This document shows positions 8,826 through 16,896 of a stretch of 64,000 nucleotides of DNA, piece by piece (the stretch's first letter is position 1; every line of letters begins with the position of its first letter). This DNA is from Streptomyces sp. ATexAB-D23 (lineage in GTDB: Bacteria > Actinomycetota > Actinomycetes > Streptomycetales > Streptomycetaceae), in assembly GCF_000373645.1 (NCBI RefSeq), contig NZ_KB892003.1, forward strand, positions 52,649 through 116,648, read 5' to 3'. The notes below the pieces were generated by a model. That model saw only the letters and a list, made by a program, of their open reading frames with translations. It was not told the origin of the DNA and did no database searches. A program made the position numbers and the translations under genes.

Positions 8826-8927
8826 CGACATCCGTCACCGGAACCCACCGGGAACAGGAGCCCCCGCCCTGCATAGGGTGGGGGCTTCAGCGGTCGCACG
8901 GAATCCGGCACGGGTGGAGGGCGGAAC

Positions 8928-9440
8928 ATGACGGACCACTGGGTGCGGCTCGAACTCGACACCACGACCTTCGACGCCGAGCGGTTCGGCGCCTACGTCA
9001 CCCGGTGCCGGGACCAGGGCATCCGGCTCACCACGCTCGCGGAGCTGGGCGACACCCCGGAGCACCGCCGCGCGCTGTACGAGCTCAACAAGGAGTGCTC
9101 CGCCGACATTCCGGAGCGGGGCGAGTTCTTCACGTACGAGGAATTCTGCGCACGCCGGTTCGGCGTACCGTCGTACGACCCGCGCGGTGTCGTGATCGCC
9201 CTCGACGGCGAGGACTGGATCGGACTGGCGGCCACGTCCCGCCACACCGGCTTCGTGTTCAACGAGATGACCGGGGTGAGGGCCCCCTACCGGGGCCGTG
9301 GCATCTCCATCGCCATGAAGACGTTCGGGATGGACTTCGCGCGCCTGTGCGGTCTGCACCGGATCCGTACGTTCCACCACCCCGCGAACGCGAGCGCGAT
9401 CGGGATGAACCGCACCATGGGTTTCGTCGACACCGAGTGA
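8928..9440 (+). CDS. GNAT-family N-acetyltransferase
   Basis: The 170-residue protein fits the GNAT fold. GVVIALDGEDWIGLAATS forms the central strands, EMTGVRAPYRGRGISIAMKTFGMDFAR contains the acetyl-CoA pyrophosphate-binding Q/RxxGxG/A loop as YRGRGIS, and HHPANASAIGMNRTMGF is the usual C-terminal motif. The N-terminal half (DTPEHRRALYELNKECSADIPERGEF) resembles acyltransferases annotated as acting on small amines or aminoglycoside-like substrates. The substrate is unknown. A ribosome site (GGAGGGCGG) precedes ATG 8928. It stands alone between the LPMO and DDN genes. Confidence 0.82.
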   Translation: MTDHWVRLELDTTTFDAERFGAYVTRCRDQGIRLTTLAELGDTPEHRRALYELNKECSADIPERGEFFTYEEFCARRFGVPSYDPRGVVIALDGEDWIGLAATSRHTGFVFNEMTGVRAPYRGRGISIAMKTFGMDFARLCGLHRIRTFHHPANASAIGMNRTMGFVDTE

Positions 9441-9565
9441 ACCCGGCCGATCCGTGCGACACGTCGACCGGGCGGACTTTCGCGGAGGCCGAAGTCGTTG
9501 AAGCCATGATGAGGTGCCGCGGCCGATGAGATGCCCCGGCCGGATGTCGACGATGGGAAAGACGC

Positions 9566-10012
9566 ATGCCTCTTCAGGGCGAGTACCAGCCGAGCCCCGC
9601 ACAGTGGGTCCGTGACCAGGTCGAGCAGTACGAGAGCTCGGGGGGAACGGAGGGGACGACGATGCGCGGCATGCCGGTCATCGTCCTGACGACCGTCGGC
9701 GCGAAGAGCGGGAAGATCCGCAAGACGCCCCTCATGCGCGTCGAGCACGACGGCCGGTACGCGGTGGTCGCCTCCCAGGGCGGCGCCCCGAAGCACCCGG
9801 TCTGGTACCACAACCTCGTCGCCGACCCGCGCGCGGAGCTCCAGGACGGGCCGGTGCGCCGGGACATGACCGCCCGTGAGGTGACCGGCGAGGAGAAGGC
9901 GCTCTGGTGGGAGCGCGCGGTCGAGGCGTTTCCCGACTACGCCGACTACCAGAAGAAGACGGACCGGGAGATCCCCGTCTTCGTACTGGAGCCGGTCGAC
10001 GGCGGCCACTGA
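9566..10012 (+). CDS. Deazaflavin (F420)-dependent nitroreductase-family protein (DDN-like)
   Basis: The 148-residue protein has the DDN-family sequence pattern. [17 protein letters not shown] is followed by [58 protein letters not shown] and [31 protein letters not shown]. Family members bind coenzyme F420 (or sometimes heme) in a split beta-barrel fold and reduce varied substrates in actinobacteria. The physiological substrate is not predictable. ATG 9566 is the first start after a spacer. A 19-bp perfect hairpin follows the stop. Confidence 0.88.
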   Translation: MPLQGEYQPSPAQWVRDQVEQYESSGGTEGTTMRGMPVIVLTTVGAKSGKIRKTPLMRVEHDGRYAVVASQGGAPKHPVWYHNLVADPRAELQDGPVRRDMTAREVTGEEKALWWERAVEAFPDYADYQKKTDREIPVFVLEPVDGGH

Positions 10013-10029
10013 GGAGGCGGAATCACGGC

Positions 10030-10067
10030 GGCCGGTGGGCGCCGCCCCGGGGCGGCGCCCACCGGCC
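10030..10067 (+). terminator. Strong hairpin terminator after the DDN gene
   Basis: A perfect 19-bp inverted repeat (arms 10030-10048 and 10049-10067, beginning GGCCGGTGGGCGCC) lies 18 bp after the stop codon. It has no U-tract, as is common for Streptomyces terminators. Confidence 0.7.
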
Positions 10068-10180
10068 GGCGCGGGACCCGGACCGCGGGGCGCGGGCAGC
10101 TGCGGGACCTGGCGCGCGTGGCGGGATAGTGTCCAGCTCGGCCCCTGAGGGGTGGGGTCGAGCGGAAGGATGCAGAACCT

Positions 10181-10579
10181 ATGACAGACAACTCCGGCCT
10201 CGTCGCGTTCGTCCGGGCACGCCTCGACGAGGAAGAGCAGGCAGCGCGGGCAGCGGGCGGCGAGGGGTGGCGCTGCCCGGCCGAGGTGCCCGGCGAGATC
10301 CACGACCGCGGCGGCGCGATCGCCTTCACCCTGCGCAACCACGGCTACGACCGTCACATCGCCCGGCAGGACCCGGCCCGGACCCTCCAGCGCATCGAGA
10401 CCAACCGGGTCCTCCTGGACGAGTACACCGAGGTCGCCGCCCTCGACATCGACCGGCCGCAGCGCGATTTCGCCTCGGGCCGGGCCTTCGGCCTGGGCTT
10501 CGCGGTCCGGCAGATGGCCGCCGAACACGCGGGTCACCCCGACTACCAGGTGAAATGGCTGCCCCGTTTCACCCAGTGA
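10181..10579 (+). CDS. DUF6221 family protein
   Basis: The 132-residue soluble protein begins MTDNSGLVAFVRARLDEEEQAAR. It contains DRHIARQDPARTLQRIETNRVLLDEYTEV, the signature of a family restricted to actinomycetes and phages of actinomycetes and now called DUF6221. Function is unknown. It ends with VRQMAAEHAGHPDYQVKWLPRF, also typical of the family. A ribosome site (CGGAAGGA) precedes ATG 10181. It converges with the DUF6381 gene across a shared hairpin. Confidence 0.82.
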   Translation: MTDNSGLVAFVRARLDEEEQAARAAGGEGWRCPAEVPGEIHDRGGAIAFTLRNHGYDRHIARQDPARTLQRIETNRVLLDEYTEVAALDIDRPQRDFASGRAFGLGFAVRQMAAEHAGHPDYQVKWLPRFTQ

Positions 10580-10618
10580 CCCCCGGGCCGCCGGGCCGCT
10601 CCGGCGGCACCCCGGGTC
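10578..10618. terminator. Bidirectional hairpin between convergent DUF6221 and DUF6381 genes
   Basis: GACCCCCGGGCCGCCGG pairs with CCGGCGGCACCCCGGGTC around a 6-nt loop, with one bulge. It fills the 37-bp gap between two converging stop codons and probably terminates both transcripts. Confidence 0.6.
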
Positions 10619-10805
10619 AGAGCGGGTTCGTTCCGTGATCGCCCTTGGTGGTCACCTGGTCGCTCCGCTCCCGGAGCCGGCGCGCCTTGTCCTGGAGGCG
10701 CCGGCGCTCCTGCGGGTCGGATGCGCGATCGGCGGCCTCCTGCATCTCCCGCGCCTTGGCCCGGATCCGCTCGGCGCGGCCGCCGGTTTCGTCCGCAACG
10801 CTCAT
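10617..10805 (-). CDS. DUF6381 family small coiled-coil protein
   Basis: This 62-residue, highly charged protein begins MSVADETGGRAERIRAK. It continues with heptad-like helical sequence rich in Arg, Glu and Ala (AREMQEAADRASDP, ERRRLQDKARRLRERS). It matches the small Streptomyces proteins grouped as DUF6381, whose function is unknown. The frame is open upstream to 10946, but ATG 10805 fits the family length and is preceded on its strand by an AGGAGT-type ribosome site. It is divergent from the GlxA-type regulator. Confidence 0.72.
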   Translation of the reverse strand: MSVADETGGRAERIRAKAREMQEAADRASDPQERRRLQDKARRLRERSDQVTTKGDHGTNPL

Positions 10806-10987
10806 GATCACTCCTGGTTCTCGATGGAGAGCCGACCACTCCAGCGAATCAGCGCCGCCCCGCACCCGCATCTCGAACGGCCGCCGCCCCGGGGCCGCCC
10901 GGGTGCCCGGCCGCCCGGTGTCCGCATGTCCGGATGTGACAGTCAACCGTCATTGCGGCCACCCCGGATCCTGACGACGATGGGTCC

Positions 10988-11980
10988 ATGCCCACCCCAC
11001 ACCGTGTCGTCATCGCGGTCTTCCCAGGCGTCGACCTCCTCGACGTCGCCGGCCCCGCCGAGGTCTTCGCCCTGGCCAACCGGTCCGGCGGGGACCGCGC
11101 CGGCTACGGGGTCCGGCTCGCCGCCCCCGAAGCGGGCGCGGTGCGGACATCGGCGGGTGTCCGGCTGGTCCCCGACCTGACCTTCGACGAGGTCGGCGGG
11201 CAGGTGGACACCCTGCTGGTGCCGGGCGCGGTCGACATGACCGACGACGGCCCCGTCGCCCGGATCGACCAGGACATCGTGGCGTGGGTCAAGGAGACCG
11301 CCCGGCACGCCCGTCGGGTGGCGTCCGTGTGCGTGGGCGCACACCTGCTGGCCGCGGCCGGACTCCTCGACGGCAGAAGGGCGACCACCCACTGGTCGAC
11401 GGCCGCCCAGCTCGCCGCCGCGCACCCGGAGGTCACCGTCGACGCGGACCCGATCTTCGTCCGTGCCGACCGGGGCCGGGTGTGGACCGGGGCCGGCATC
11501 AGCGCCTGCCTGGATCTCGCACTCGCCCTGGTGGCCGAGGACCGGGGCGAGGACGTCGCGCTGGCCGTGGCGCGGCAACTGGTGATGTACCTCAAGCGGC
11601 AGGGCGGGCAGAGCCAGTTCTCCGTCCCCCTCAGCAGGCCGGCCTCCTCGCGGCGCGACATCGACGACCTGCGGCTGTGGATCGCCGACCACCTCGACGC
11701 GGACCTCCGTGCGGAGGTGCTCGCCGGGCGGATGTGTCTGAGCGAGCGGCATTTCGCCCGGGTCTTCAAACAGGAGACCGGCGTCTCCGCGGCCGCCTAT
11801 GTGGAGGCCGCCCGGGTCGAGGCGGCCCGCCGGCTGCTGGAGACGACCGATGACCCGCTCGACCGTGTCGCGGCAACGGCCGGGCTCGGCTCGGCGGAGA
11901 CCCTGCACCGGGTGTTCCGACGGCAGCTCGCCACCACCCCCGCCGCCTACCGCCGTCGCTTTCGCACCGGGCCGGCCTGA
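10988..11980 (+). CDS. GlxA-family transcriptional regulator (DJ-1/PfpI plus AraC HTH)
   Basis: The 330-residue regulator has an N-terminal DJ-1/PfpI-like domain (VVIAVFPGVDLLDVAGPAEVFALA). A nucleophile-elbow-like VASVCVGAHLLAAAGLLDGRRATTHW follows, with Cys present. From about residue 220 there is an AraC-type DNA-binding domain (LAGRMCLSERHFARVFKQETG, EAARRLLETTDDPLDRVAATAGLGSAETLHRVFRRQL). Such regulators often control catabolic or stress genes next to them. The isochorismatase-family gene 138 bp downstream on the same strand is the likely target or partner. The last 46 bp are duplicated directly after the stop (see the repeat at 11939-12030). Confidence 0.88.
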   Translation: MPTPHRVVIAVFPGVDLLDVAGPAEVFALANRSGGDRAGYGVRLAAPEAGAVRTSAGVRLVPDLTFDEVGGQVDTLLVPGAVDMTDDGPVARIDQDIVAWVKETARHARRVASVCVGAHLLAAAGLLDGRRATTHWSTAAQLAAAHPEVTVDADPIFVRADRGRVWTGAGISACLDLALALVAEDRGEDVALAVARQLVMYLKRQGGQSQFSVPLSRPASSRRDIDDLRLWIADHLDADLRAEVLAGRMCLSERHFARVFKQETGVSAAAYVEAARVEAARRLLETTDDPLDRVAATAGLGSAETLHRVFRRQLATTPAAYRRRFRTGPA

Positions 11981-12030
11981 AGCGCCCGCCGCCTACCGCC
12001 GCCGCTTCCGCGCCGGGCCGGCCCGAAGCG
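11939..12030 (+). repeat. 46-bp imperfect tandem duplication across the stop codon of the GlxA-type gene
   Basis: Copy one (11939-11984) encodes AAYRRRFRTGPA and the TGA stop. Copy two (11985-12030) repeats it with four differences, and the stop is changed to CGA. The second copy is non-coding unless read-through occurs. Confidence 0.85.
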
Positions 12031-12118
12031 CCGGCCCTCCCACCGTCACCTGCGACTTCCTCCCGCCCACGCGGGGAGGACAGCTCCGCCCTGCCCGCAT
12101 CCCCGAGAAAGGCACACC

Positions 12119-12748
12119 ATGAACACCGCCACCCACCAGCCGTCCCCGACGCTGCGCGAGGTCACGGGCGCGGAAACCCGGCTGCCCCGGCTGAGTGAGT
12201 CCGTCCTGATCCTCATCGACGTCCAGAACACCTACCGCACCGGCGTCATGGCCCTGGAGGGCGCCGAGGAGGCCGTCGCCGCCTGCGCCCGCCTGCTGGA
12301 ACGGGCCAGGGCCGCCGGCACCCCCGTCATCCACGTCGTCCACGACGGCGGTGAGGGCTCCGCGTACGACATTCGCGCCCGCATCGGCGCCATCAGCGAC
12401 GAGGTGGCTCCCAGGGAGGGCGAGGCGGTGGTGGTCAAGCACTTCCCCGACTCCTTCCACCGGACCGGACTGGAGAGGACCCTGACCGCTCTGGGCGCGG
12501 CGCCCGGCAGCGGCAAGGAGCTGGTCCTCGCCGGCTTCATGACCCACATGTGCGTCAACTACACCGCTCAGGGGGCCTTCAACCTCGGCTACCGGCCCGC
12601 CGTCGTCGCCGAGGCCACCGCCACCCGCAGCCTCACCGCACCCGACGGCACGGTCCTGCCGGCCGCCGCCCTCAAGGCCGCGGCCCTCACCGCCATCGGC
12701 GACCTCTTCGCCCCCGTCGCCCTCACCGTCGACGCACTCCCCGGCTGA
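12119..12748 (+). CDS. Isochorismatase-family cysteine hydrolase
   Basis: The 209-residue protein has the full catalytic triad of the family: Asp34 (LILIDVQNTY), Lys107 (VVVKHFPDSFH) and Cys145 (THMCVNYTAQGAFNLGY). These enzymes hydrolyse isochorismate, nicotinamide or other amide or enol-ether substrates through a cysteine thioester; the substrate here is not determined. The ~25-residue N-terminal extension (MNTATHQPSPTLREVTGAE) is unremarkable. The start ATG 12119 follows GAGAAAGG. The position directly behind a GlxA-type regulator suggests joint regulation, as is common for this pair. Confidence 0.88.
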   Translation: MNTATHQPSPTLREVTGAETRLPRLSESVLILIDVQNTYRTGVMALEGAEEAVAACARLLERARAAGTPVIHVVHDGGEGSAYDIRARIGAISDEVAPREGEAVVVKHFPDSFHRTGLERTLTALGAAPGSGKELVLAGFMTHMCVNYTAQGAFNLGYRPAVVAEATATRSLTAPDGTVLPAAALKAAALTAIGDLFAPVALTVDALPG

Positions 12749-12849
12749 CGGGCGCACGGGAGAGGAAGGGGGCCGCCGAGCCCGCACCGGCGGCAAGACC
12801 CGCTACGGGGACGTCCGACGTCCTCGGGCGGCTCCGGCGGCGTGGAAGG

Positions 12850-13452
12850 TCAGGGCCCGCGCCACACGTTGGCGAAGGCGGCGTTCTCGATGGAGCGCCT
12901 CTGGCGCACGGCCTCCAGCTCCATCACCGCGTCATGGACGCCGGCGACCACGACCGTCACCTCGTCACCGAGATCGGTCTCCTCGTCGGACCCCTCGCTC
13001 TCGATACCCACGGCCGAGGCGAGAGCGGTCAGGACGGGCTCCCTCTCCTCCCAGCGGGCGGCCGCCCGGCGGCGCGCGGGCGTATCGGCGGCCTCCACGC
13101 GTTCCGCGCCGAAGGACAGCCGGCGGCCCCGCTTCGGGTTCAGCTCGCCCTCCGCCTCCAGGGCGGCCTGGTACGCGGCCGCGAGATCCCGGCCCCGGCG
13201 CCACAGCCAGTCGTCGATCCGCTCGTGGGGCTCCTGCCGGGTGAGCGCGGCGGCGGCCTCGGCAAGGAGCCGGTCCTCCGGCTCCGGCGGACCGCCCGCC
13301 ACGATGCGGTCACCGTCCAGGCCGGCCGCTCCCGCGTCGATGAGGTCGATCAGTTCCGCTCCCGCGAGTGCGAGTGAGAGGTCCCCCTGTCCGACGGGGT
13401 GTTCCGCCTTCGGGTTCATGGCGGTGATGAACAGGTCTTTCGCCGTGGTCAT
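12850..13452 (-). CDS. GPP34 (GOLPH3-like) family phosphoprotein
   Basis: The 200-residue protein resembles the Golgi phosphoprotein 3 family found widely in Streptomyces. DLSLALAGAELIDLIDAGAAGLDGDRIV, DRLLAEAAAAL and EPVLTALASAVGI match the alternating helices, including the beta-hairpin segment. In eukaryotes GOLPH3 binds phosphatidylinositol-4-phosphate; the bacterial role is unknown. Near the end VTVVVAGVHDAVMELEAVRQRRSIENAAFANVWRG matches family C-termini. It starts at ATG 13452 and converges with the isochorismatase gene 101 bp away. Confidence 0.85.
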   Translation of the reverse strand: MTTAKDLFITAMNPKAEHPVGQGDLSLALAGAELIDLIDAGAAGLDGDRIVAGGPPEPEDRLLAEAAAALTRQEPHERIDDWLWRRGRDLAAAYQAALEAEGELNPKRGRRLSFGAERVEAADTPARRRAAARWEEREPVLTALASAVGIESEGSDEETDLGDEVTVVVAGVHDAVMELEAVRQRRSIENAAFANVWRGP

Positions 13453-13914
13453 GAACGGCTCCCCTCAGAGACGTCGGCAGAGCTCTGTCCCAGTCGGTCC
13501 AGCCGGCATCCGAACCCGGTCCACCGGCGGGACGACCGTCACGATCAGTATCGCCCCACCGGGCGGCGAGCCACCCCGTACGGCGTCACGTCGAGGGCGA
13601 GGTAAGCGGAAGGACCAATCGATGGTGTGAGAAGGAAGTCCTTCCATGGCCTCGCCGGGGCCGACGCTACCAGTCACGTGGGGAGCAGGTCGCGCTGGTT
13701 GCCGGAGTGACGATCACGGAGTCCGGGTGCACGCCGTCCGGGCGTTCCGGACGGGTGTACGTGACCGGGCCGTCCGCAACGTTACCCCGTTCCACAGCGC
13801 GGTGGCCGCTCCACGCCCCGCGGCCTCGCAGCCGGCACACCGTCTCGTAGCCGGCGCCGAGCATCAGAAGCGGAGCAGTTGCTCGATCGCGCCGGCGCCC
13901 GAGGCGCCGGCGGT
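13453..13914. other. Intergenic region between GPP34 and VOC genes
   Basis: These 462 bases contain the GPP34 promoter region and the terminator of the VOC gene (13890-13912). A 65-codon frame on the - strand (13864-13667, beginning MLGAGYETVCRLRG) lacks a ribosome site and homology that I recognise, so I do not call it a gene. Confidence 0.5.
13890..13912 (-). terminator. Hairpin directly after the VOC gene
   Basis: CGCCGGCGCC and GGCGCCGGCG form a perfect 10-bp stem with a 3-nt loop. The stem begins 3 bp after the stop codon of the VOC gene on its strand. There is no U-tract. Confidence 0.6.
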
Positions 13915-14529
13915 TCACCGCGTGGCGGGTTCCCAGGCGAAGCCGTCCGGGTCGGTGAACGAGTCGCTGCCGCCACCGACGACCAGCCGGTGCGAACCGG
14001 TGCCCTCCGGAGGCACACCGGCGTCCTTGGCGAGGGCGCGGCGCGGGTAGAGAGCCAGCTTGACCGCGCTCTGCGGCGTCGCGAACTCGACGTACTTGCG
14101 CCCGTAGCTCTTGCCGACGGTGAACCCGCGGCCGATGTAGAACTGCTTGCTCGCGACCATGTCCCCGACCCCGAGCAGGAGCACGAACTGGTCGATCCTC
14201 CCGGTGTCCGGGCCCTTGTCCTTCTTCGCCGAGCTCGCGACCTTCCACAGCGCGCCGTCGGGAGCCCGTACGACCCCGCCGTAGCCCCAGAACGACTTGC
14301 CGGCCGGCTTCACCGGTGTGGCCCCGGCGTCGAGCGCCGCGTCGATGAGGCTTCGCACGGTGGCCGGCTGGGCGACGGTGAGTGACAGGGTGCAACCGCG
14401 GAAGCCGGTCGTCGGTGCTTCTGCGGCCCGCGCCCGGATCTGCGAGTCGAGACCGAAGGCCGCCTTGTAGAAGCGGAGGGCGGCGGCCGGGTCCTCGGCC
14501 TCAAGGGTGATGTGTTCGATGGAGGTCAT
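13915..14529 (-). CDS. VOC (glyoxalase/bleomycin-resistance fold) family protein
   Basis: The 204-residue protein contains two betaalphabetabetabeta modules of the vicinal oxygen chelate superfamily. The first starts MTSIEHITLEAEDPAAALRFYKAAFGLD, and the second starts IDQFVLLLGVGDMVASKQFYIGRGFTVG. Each has the opening His or Gln and the later FWGYGGVVRAPDGALWKV or DSFTDPDGFAWEPA strand. VOC proteins include glyoxalases, dioxygenases and drug-binding resistance proteins; the sequence does not decide among them. The start is ATG 14529. It lies downstream of the DUF4232 lipoprotein gene on the same strand. Confidence 0.85.
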   Translation of the reverse strand: MTSIEHITLEAEDPAAALRFYKAAFGLDSQIRARAAEAPTTGFRGCTLSLTVAQPATVRSLIDAALDAGATPVKPAGKSFWGYGGVVRAPDGALWKVASSAKKDKGPDTGRIDQFVLLLGVGDMVASKQFYIGRGFTVGKSYGRKYVEFATPQSAVKLALYPRRALAKDAGVPPEGTGSHRLVVGGGSDSFTDPDGFAWEPATR

Positions 14530-14596
14530 GCGTCGAGGCTATTTCCGCCCCGCGCGCCACGCTTCTCGATTCCTGACCGGTCGCGTCCACCGGGGG

Positions 14597-15349
14597 TCAG
14601 CCACCCACCGAGCTGGTCGTGAAGCGGTCGCCGCAGATCCGGAGCTGCGGGTCGCGCAGGGTGAGCGCCTCCTTGGAACCGGGCGGGTACACGCGGAGGT
14701 AGTCGGCGCCGGCCCAGCACCCGGAACCGTTGATGTGCTGGTTGAGTGTGTGCAGGGTGACGTTCGCCGCCTTGCCCGGGGCGATCACCCTGCGCCCCTG
14801 CGCCGCGCCTTCGCGCTTCGCGGGGACGCCGATGACGCTGCCGTCGCGCTTGATCAGGGAGACCCCCGGGAAGCCGGTGAGGGTGCAGGAGTGTGCGGAC
14901 TTGTTCACGAAGGTGAGCCGGTAGTAGAGGTGGCCCGCGCCCGCGTCGGCGCGTCGCACACTCATGGTCAGGCCCTCGGCCGTGCACCGTGCGGAGCCCG
15001 AAGCGGAACCGGGGCCGCCGGCCGTGGCGGTGGCGGAGCCGGGCGTCGTGGCGGGCGTGGTGCCGGGGGAGGACGGCGGTGTGGCGGGTGCCGACGAGGC
15101 CGCGTCCGGAGGGGGCGCCGGGGTCTGCTCGGAGCCGGGGCTTCCGGTGTGGGCCGCGGTCCCGGCCGGGGCGCCGGACGACGAGGTGCCGCCGCAGGCC
15201 GCCGCGACGAGCGCGAACGACATCACGGCGACCGGGGCCAGGAGGCGTCGGCGGAGCGTCCGGGCTCTCCCGGAGGCCGTGCGGCCCCGTGGACGGAGCG
15301 CGCGCTCGGACGGTGAGGGGGTGGCGGTGGCGCGTGAGAGTGAACCCAT
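14597..15349 (-). CDS. DUF4232 domain lipoprotein
   Basis: The 250-residue precursor has a long Arg-rich N-terminus, a hydrophobic segment and a lipobox ending LVAAAC, with Cys52 as the predicted lipidated residue. A Thr/Pro/Ser/Ala-rich linker follows (residues ~55-110). The C-terminal DUF4232 domain begins RCTAEGLTMSVRRADAGAGHLYYRLTFVN and includes SCTLTGFPGVSLI. It is an extracytoplasmic protein of unknown function common in Streptomyces. The unusually long charged leader suggests the true start may be internal, but no better start is evident. Confidence 0.82.
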   Translation of the reverse strand: MGSLSRATATPSPSERALRPRGRTASGRARTLRRRLLAPVAVMSFALVAAACGGTSSSGAPAGTAAHTGSPGSEQTPAPPPDAASSAPATPPSSPGTTPATTPGSATATAGGPGSASGSARCTAEGLTMSVRRADAGAGHLYYRLTFVNKSAHSCTLTGFPGVSLIKRDGSVIGVPAKREGAAQGRRVIAPGKAANVTLHTLNQHINGSGCWAGADYLRVYPPGSKEALTLRDPQLRICGDRFTTSSVGG

Positions 15350-15441
15350 GACGGACGGCTGCTCGATTTCCGGCGGTCCGAACCTGATGATCTTACGAAA
15401 TTGTCGCGGCCGGTGCCGTCCGGCCCCGAGCGGTGGCCGGC

Positions 15442-16212
15442 CTACTCCGGGGCGGACCCTACGACGGGCAGCCCGGCCGTCCGGGCCGCCTCGGCGAGCA
15501 CCTCGCGGAACATCGCCGCGGTGAGCCGGCCGGTGAAGACATTGCGCTGGCTGACGTGGTAGCAGCCGAACACCGTCAGCGCGTCGCCCGCCCCGTCGGC
15601 GGGTGCGAGCGTCGTACGGACACCGTGGCCGAACACCGGCCGAGGCTTCGGCACCTGACGGCCGGCCCGCTCCAGGGCCGCGAGCGCCGCCTGCCAGCCG
15701 AAGCCGCCCAGCACGACCACGGAACGCACCGTCGGCCGCAGCAGTTCGAATTCCCGGGCCAGCCAGGGCCGGCAGGTGTCCCGCTCGCCGGGTGTCGGGC
15801 GGTTGGCGGGCGGTGCGCAGTGCACGGGCGACGTGACCCTCACCCCGTACAGTTCGAGGCCGTCACCCGGACCCGTCACCGTCGGCCTGGAGGCCAGACC
15901 GAGTTCGTACAGCGTCGCGTACAGGAGGTCGCCGGCCCGGTCCCCGGTGAACATCCGCCCCGTCCGGTTCCCACCGTGCGCGGCGGGTGCGAGGCCCGTG
16001 ATCGCCAGGGAGGCGTCGGAGGGCCCGAAACCGGGCACCGGACGTCCCCAGTACTCCAGGTCGCGGTACGCCGGACGCTTGGCGCGGGCTGTCTCCTCCC
16101 GCCATTCCACGAGGCGGGGGCAGGCGCGGCACCGGATCAGCTCCGCGTCGAGGCCGGCCAGCGTGCGGGAGCGGGCCGCGGCCCGTACGGGGTAGTCCTC
16201 GGCGGTGCACAT
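15442..16212 (-). CDS. Uracil-DNA glycosylase, Fe-S family 4/5 (UdgB-like)
   Basis: The 256-residue enzyme removes uracil or other deaminated bases from DNA. Its Fe-S cluster cysteines begin in ELIRCRACPRLVEWRE and continue at PVHCAPPANRPTPGERDTCRPWL. The active-site region GRPVPGFGPSDASLAITGLAPAAHGGNRTGRMFTGD and the substrate strand FGCYHVSQRNVFTGRL match the type 5 (UdgB-like) subgroup, which lacks the usual catalytic Asp/Asn at motif 1 (GLAPAAHGG). The frame extends far upstream; ATG 16212 is chosen because homologues start just before the first cysteine pair. It is transcribed away from the DUF488 gene. Confidence 0.88.
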   Translation of the reverse strand: MCTAEDYPVRAAARSRTLAGLDAELIRCRACPRLVEWREETARAKRPAYRDLEYWGRPVPGFGPSDASLAITGLAPAAHGGNRTGRMFTGDRAGDLLYATLYELGLASRPTVTGPGDGLELYGVRVTSPVHCAPPANRPTPGERDTCRPWLAREFELLRPTVRSVVVLGGFGWQAALAALERAGRQVPKPRPVFGHGVRTTLAPADGAGDALTVFGCYHVSQRNVFTGRLTAAMFREVLAEAARTAGLPVVGSAPE

Positions 16213-16371
16213 GCCCGACCCGCTTCCCGTCCGTGCCGACGCTCCTCGGGGCTCGCCCGGTGGCGGGCCCTTCGAAATGAGCGTACCCAGGGCTGAGGCG
16301 GCGAAGGCCACGGACCTGGCCCGCGTACCGCGAGAAGAAGTGACCTGGGCGAGGTGGCGTGAGGTGGCGCG

Positions 16372-16896
16372 GTGAACAGGATCTGCACGGTCGGGCACTC
16401 GACGCGCGAGTTCGACGAGCTGCTGGAGCTGCTGCGCGAAAACGACGTCACCTGTCTCGCCGACGTGCGCTCGTTCCCGTCGTCGAGAAGGCTGCCGCAG
16501 TGGAACCAGCAGGCAATCATCGATGCCCTGCCGCCCGGCATCGGATACCGGTGGATGCCGAAGCTCGGAGGACGGCGGCACACCCCGAAGGGCGTGGAAA
16601 GCGTGAACGGCGCCTGGCGGGTCAAAGCCTTCCGCGATTACGCCGACTACATGGCGACCGGTGAATTCCGGGAAGGTCTCGACGCATTGCTGGAACTCGC
16701 GGCGCACGAACGGCCCGCGATCATGTGCAGCGAGGCCGTCCCCTGGCGCTGCCACCGCAGACTGATCACCGACGCACTGATCGTCGCGGGCGCGGAGGTC
16801 GTCGACATCCTGTCGCCCACCTCGACGCGGCCCGCGGTCCTGAACAAGGACGCGCGGGTCCGCGACGGCCGTCTCGTCTACCCGCCCCACGACTGA
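16372..16896 (+). CDS. DUF488 family protein
   Basis: The 174-residue protein starts at GTG 16372 (MNRICTVGHSTREFDELLELLRENDVTCLADVRSFPSSRR). It shows the DUF488 hallmarks: TVGHS, LADVRSFPxS, YRWMPKLGGRR and the conserved AIMCSEAVPWRCHRRLITD cysteine motif. The biochemical role is unknown; a nucleic-acid-related function has been proposed for the family. It is divergent from the uracil-DNA glycosylase gene, and its last 19 bp overlap the end of the convergent sigma factor gene. Confidence 0.86.
   Translation: MNRICTVGHSTREFDELLELLRENDVTCLADVRSFPSSRRLPQWNQQAIIDALPPGIGYRWMPKLGGRRHTPKGVESVNGAWRVKAFRDYADYMATGEFREGLDALLELAAHERPAIMCSEAVPWRCHRRLITDALIVAGAEVVDILSPTSTRPAVLNKDARVRDGRLVYPPHD

Noticed and set aside
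13667..13864. 65-codon frame on the - strand after the VOC gene
   Set aside because: No ribosome site and no recognisable sequence; it lies beyond the VOC terminator hairpin.
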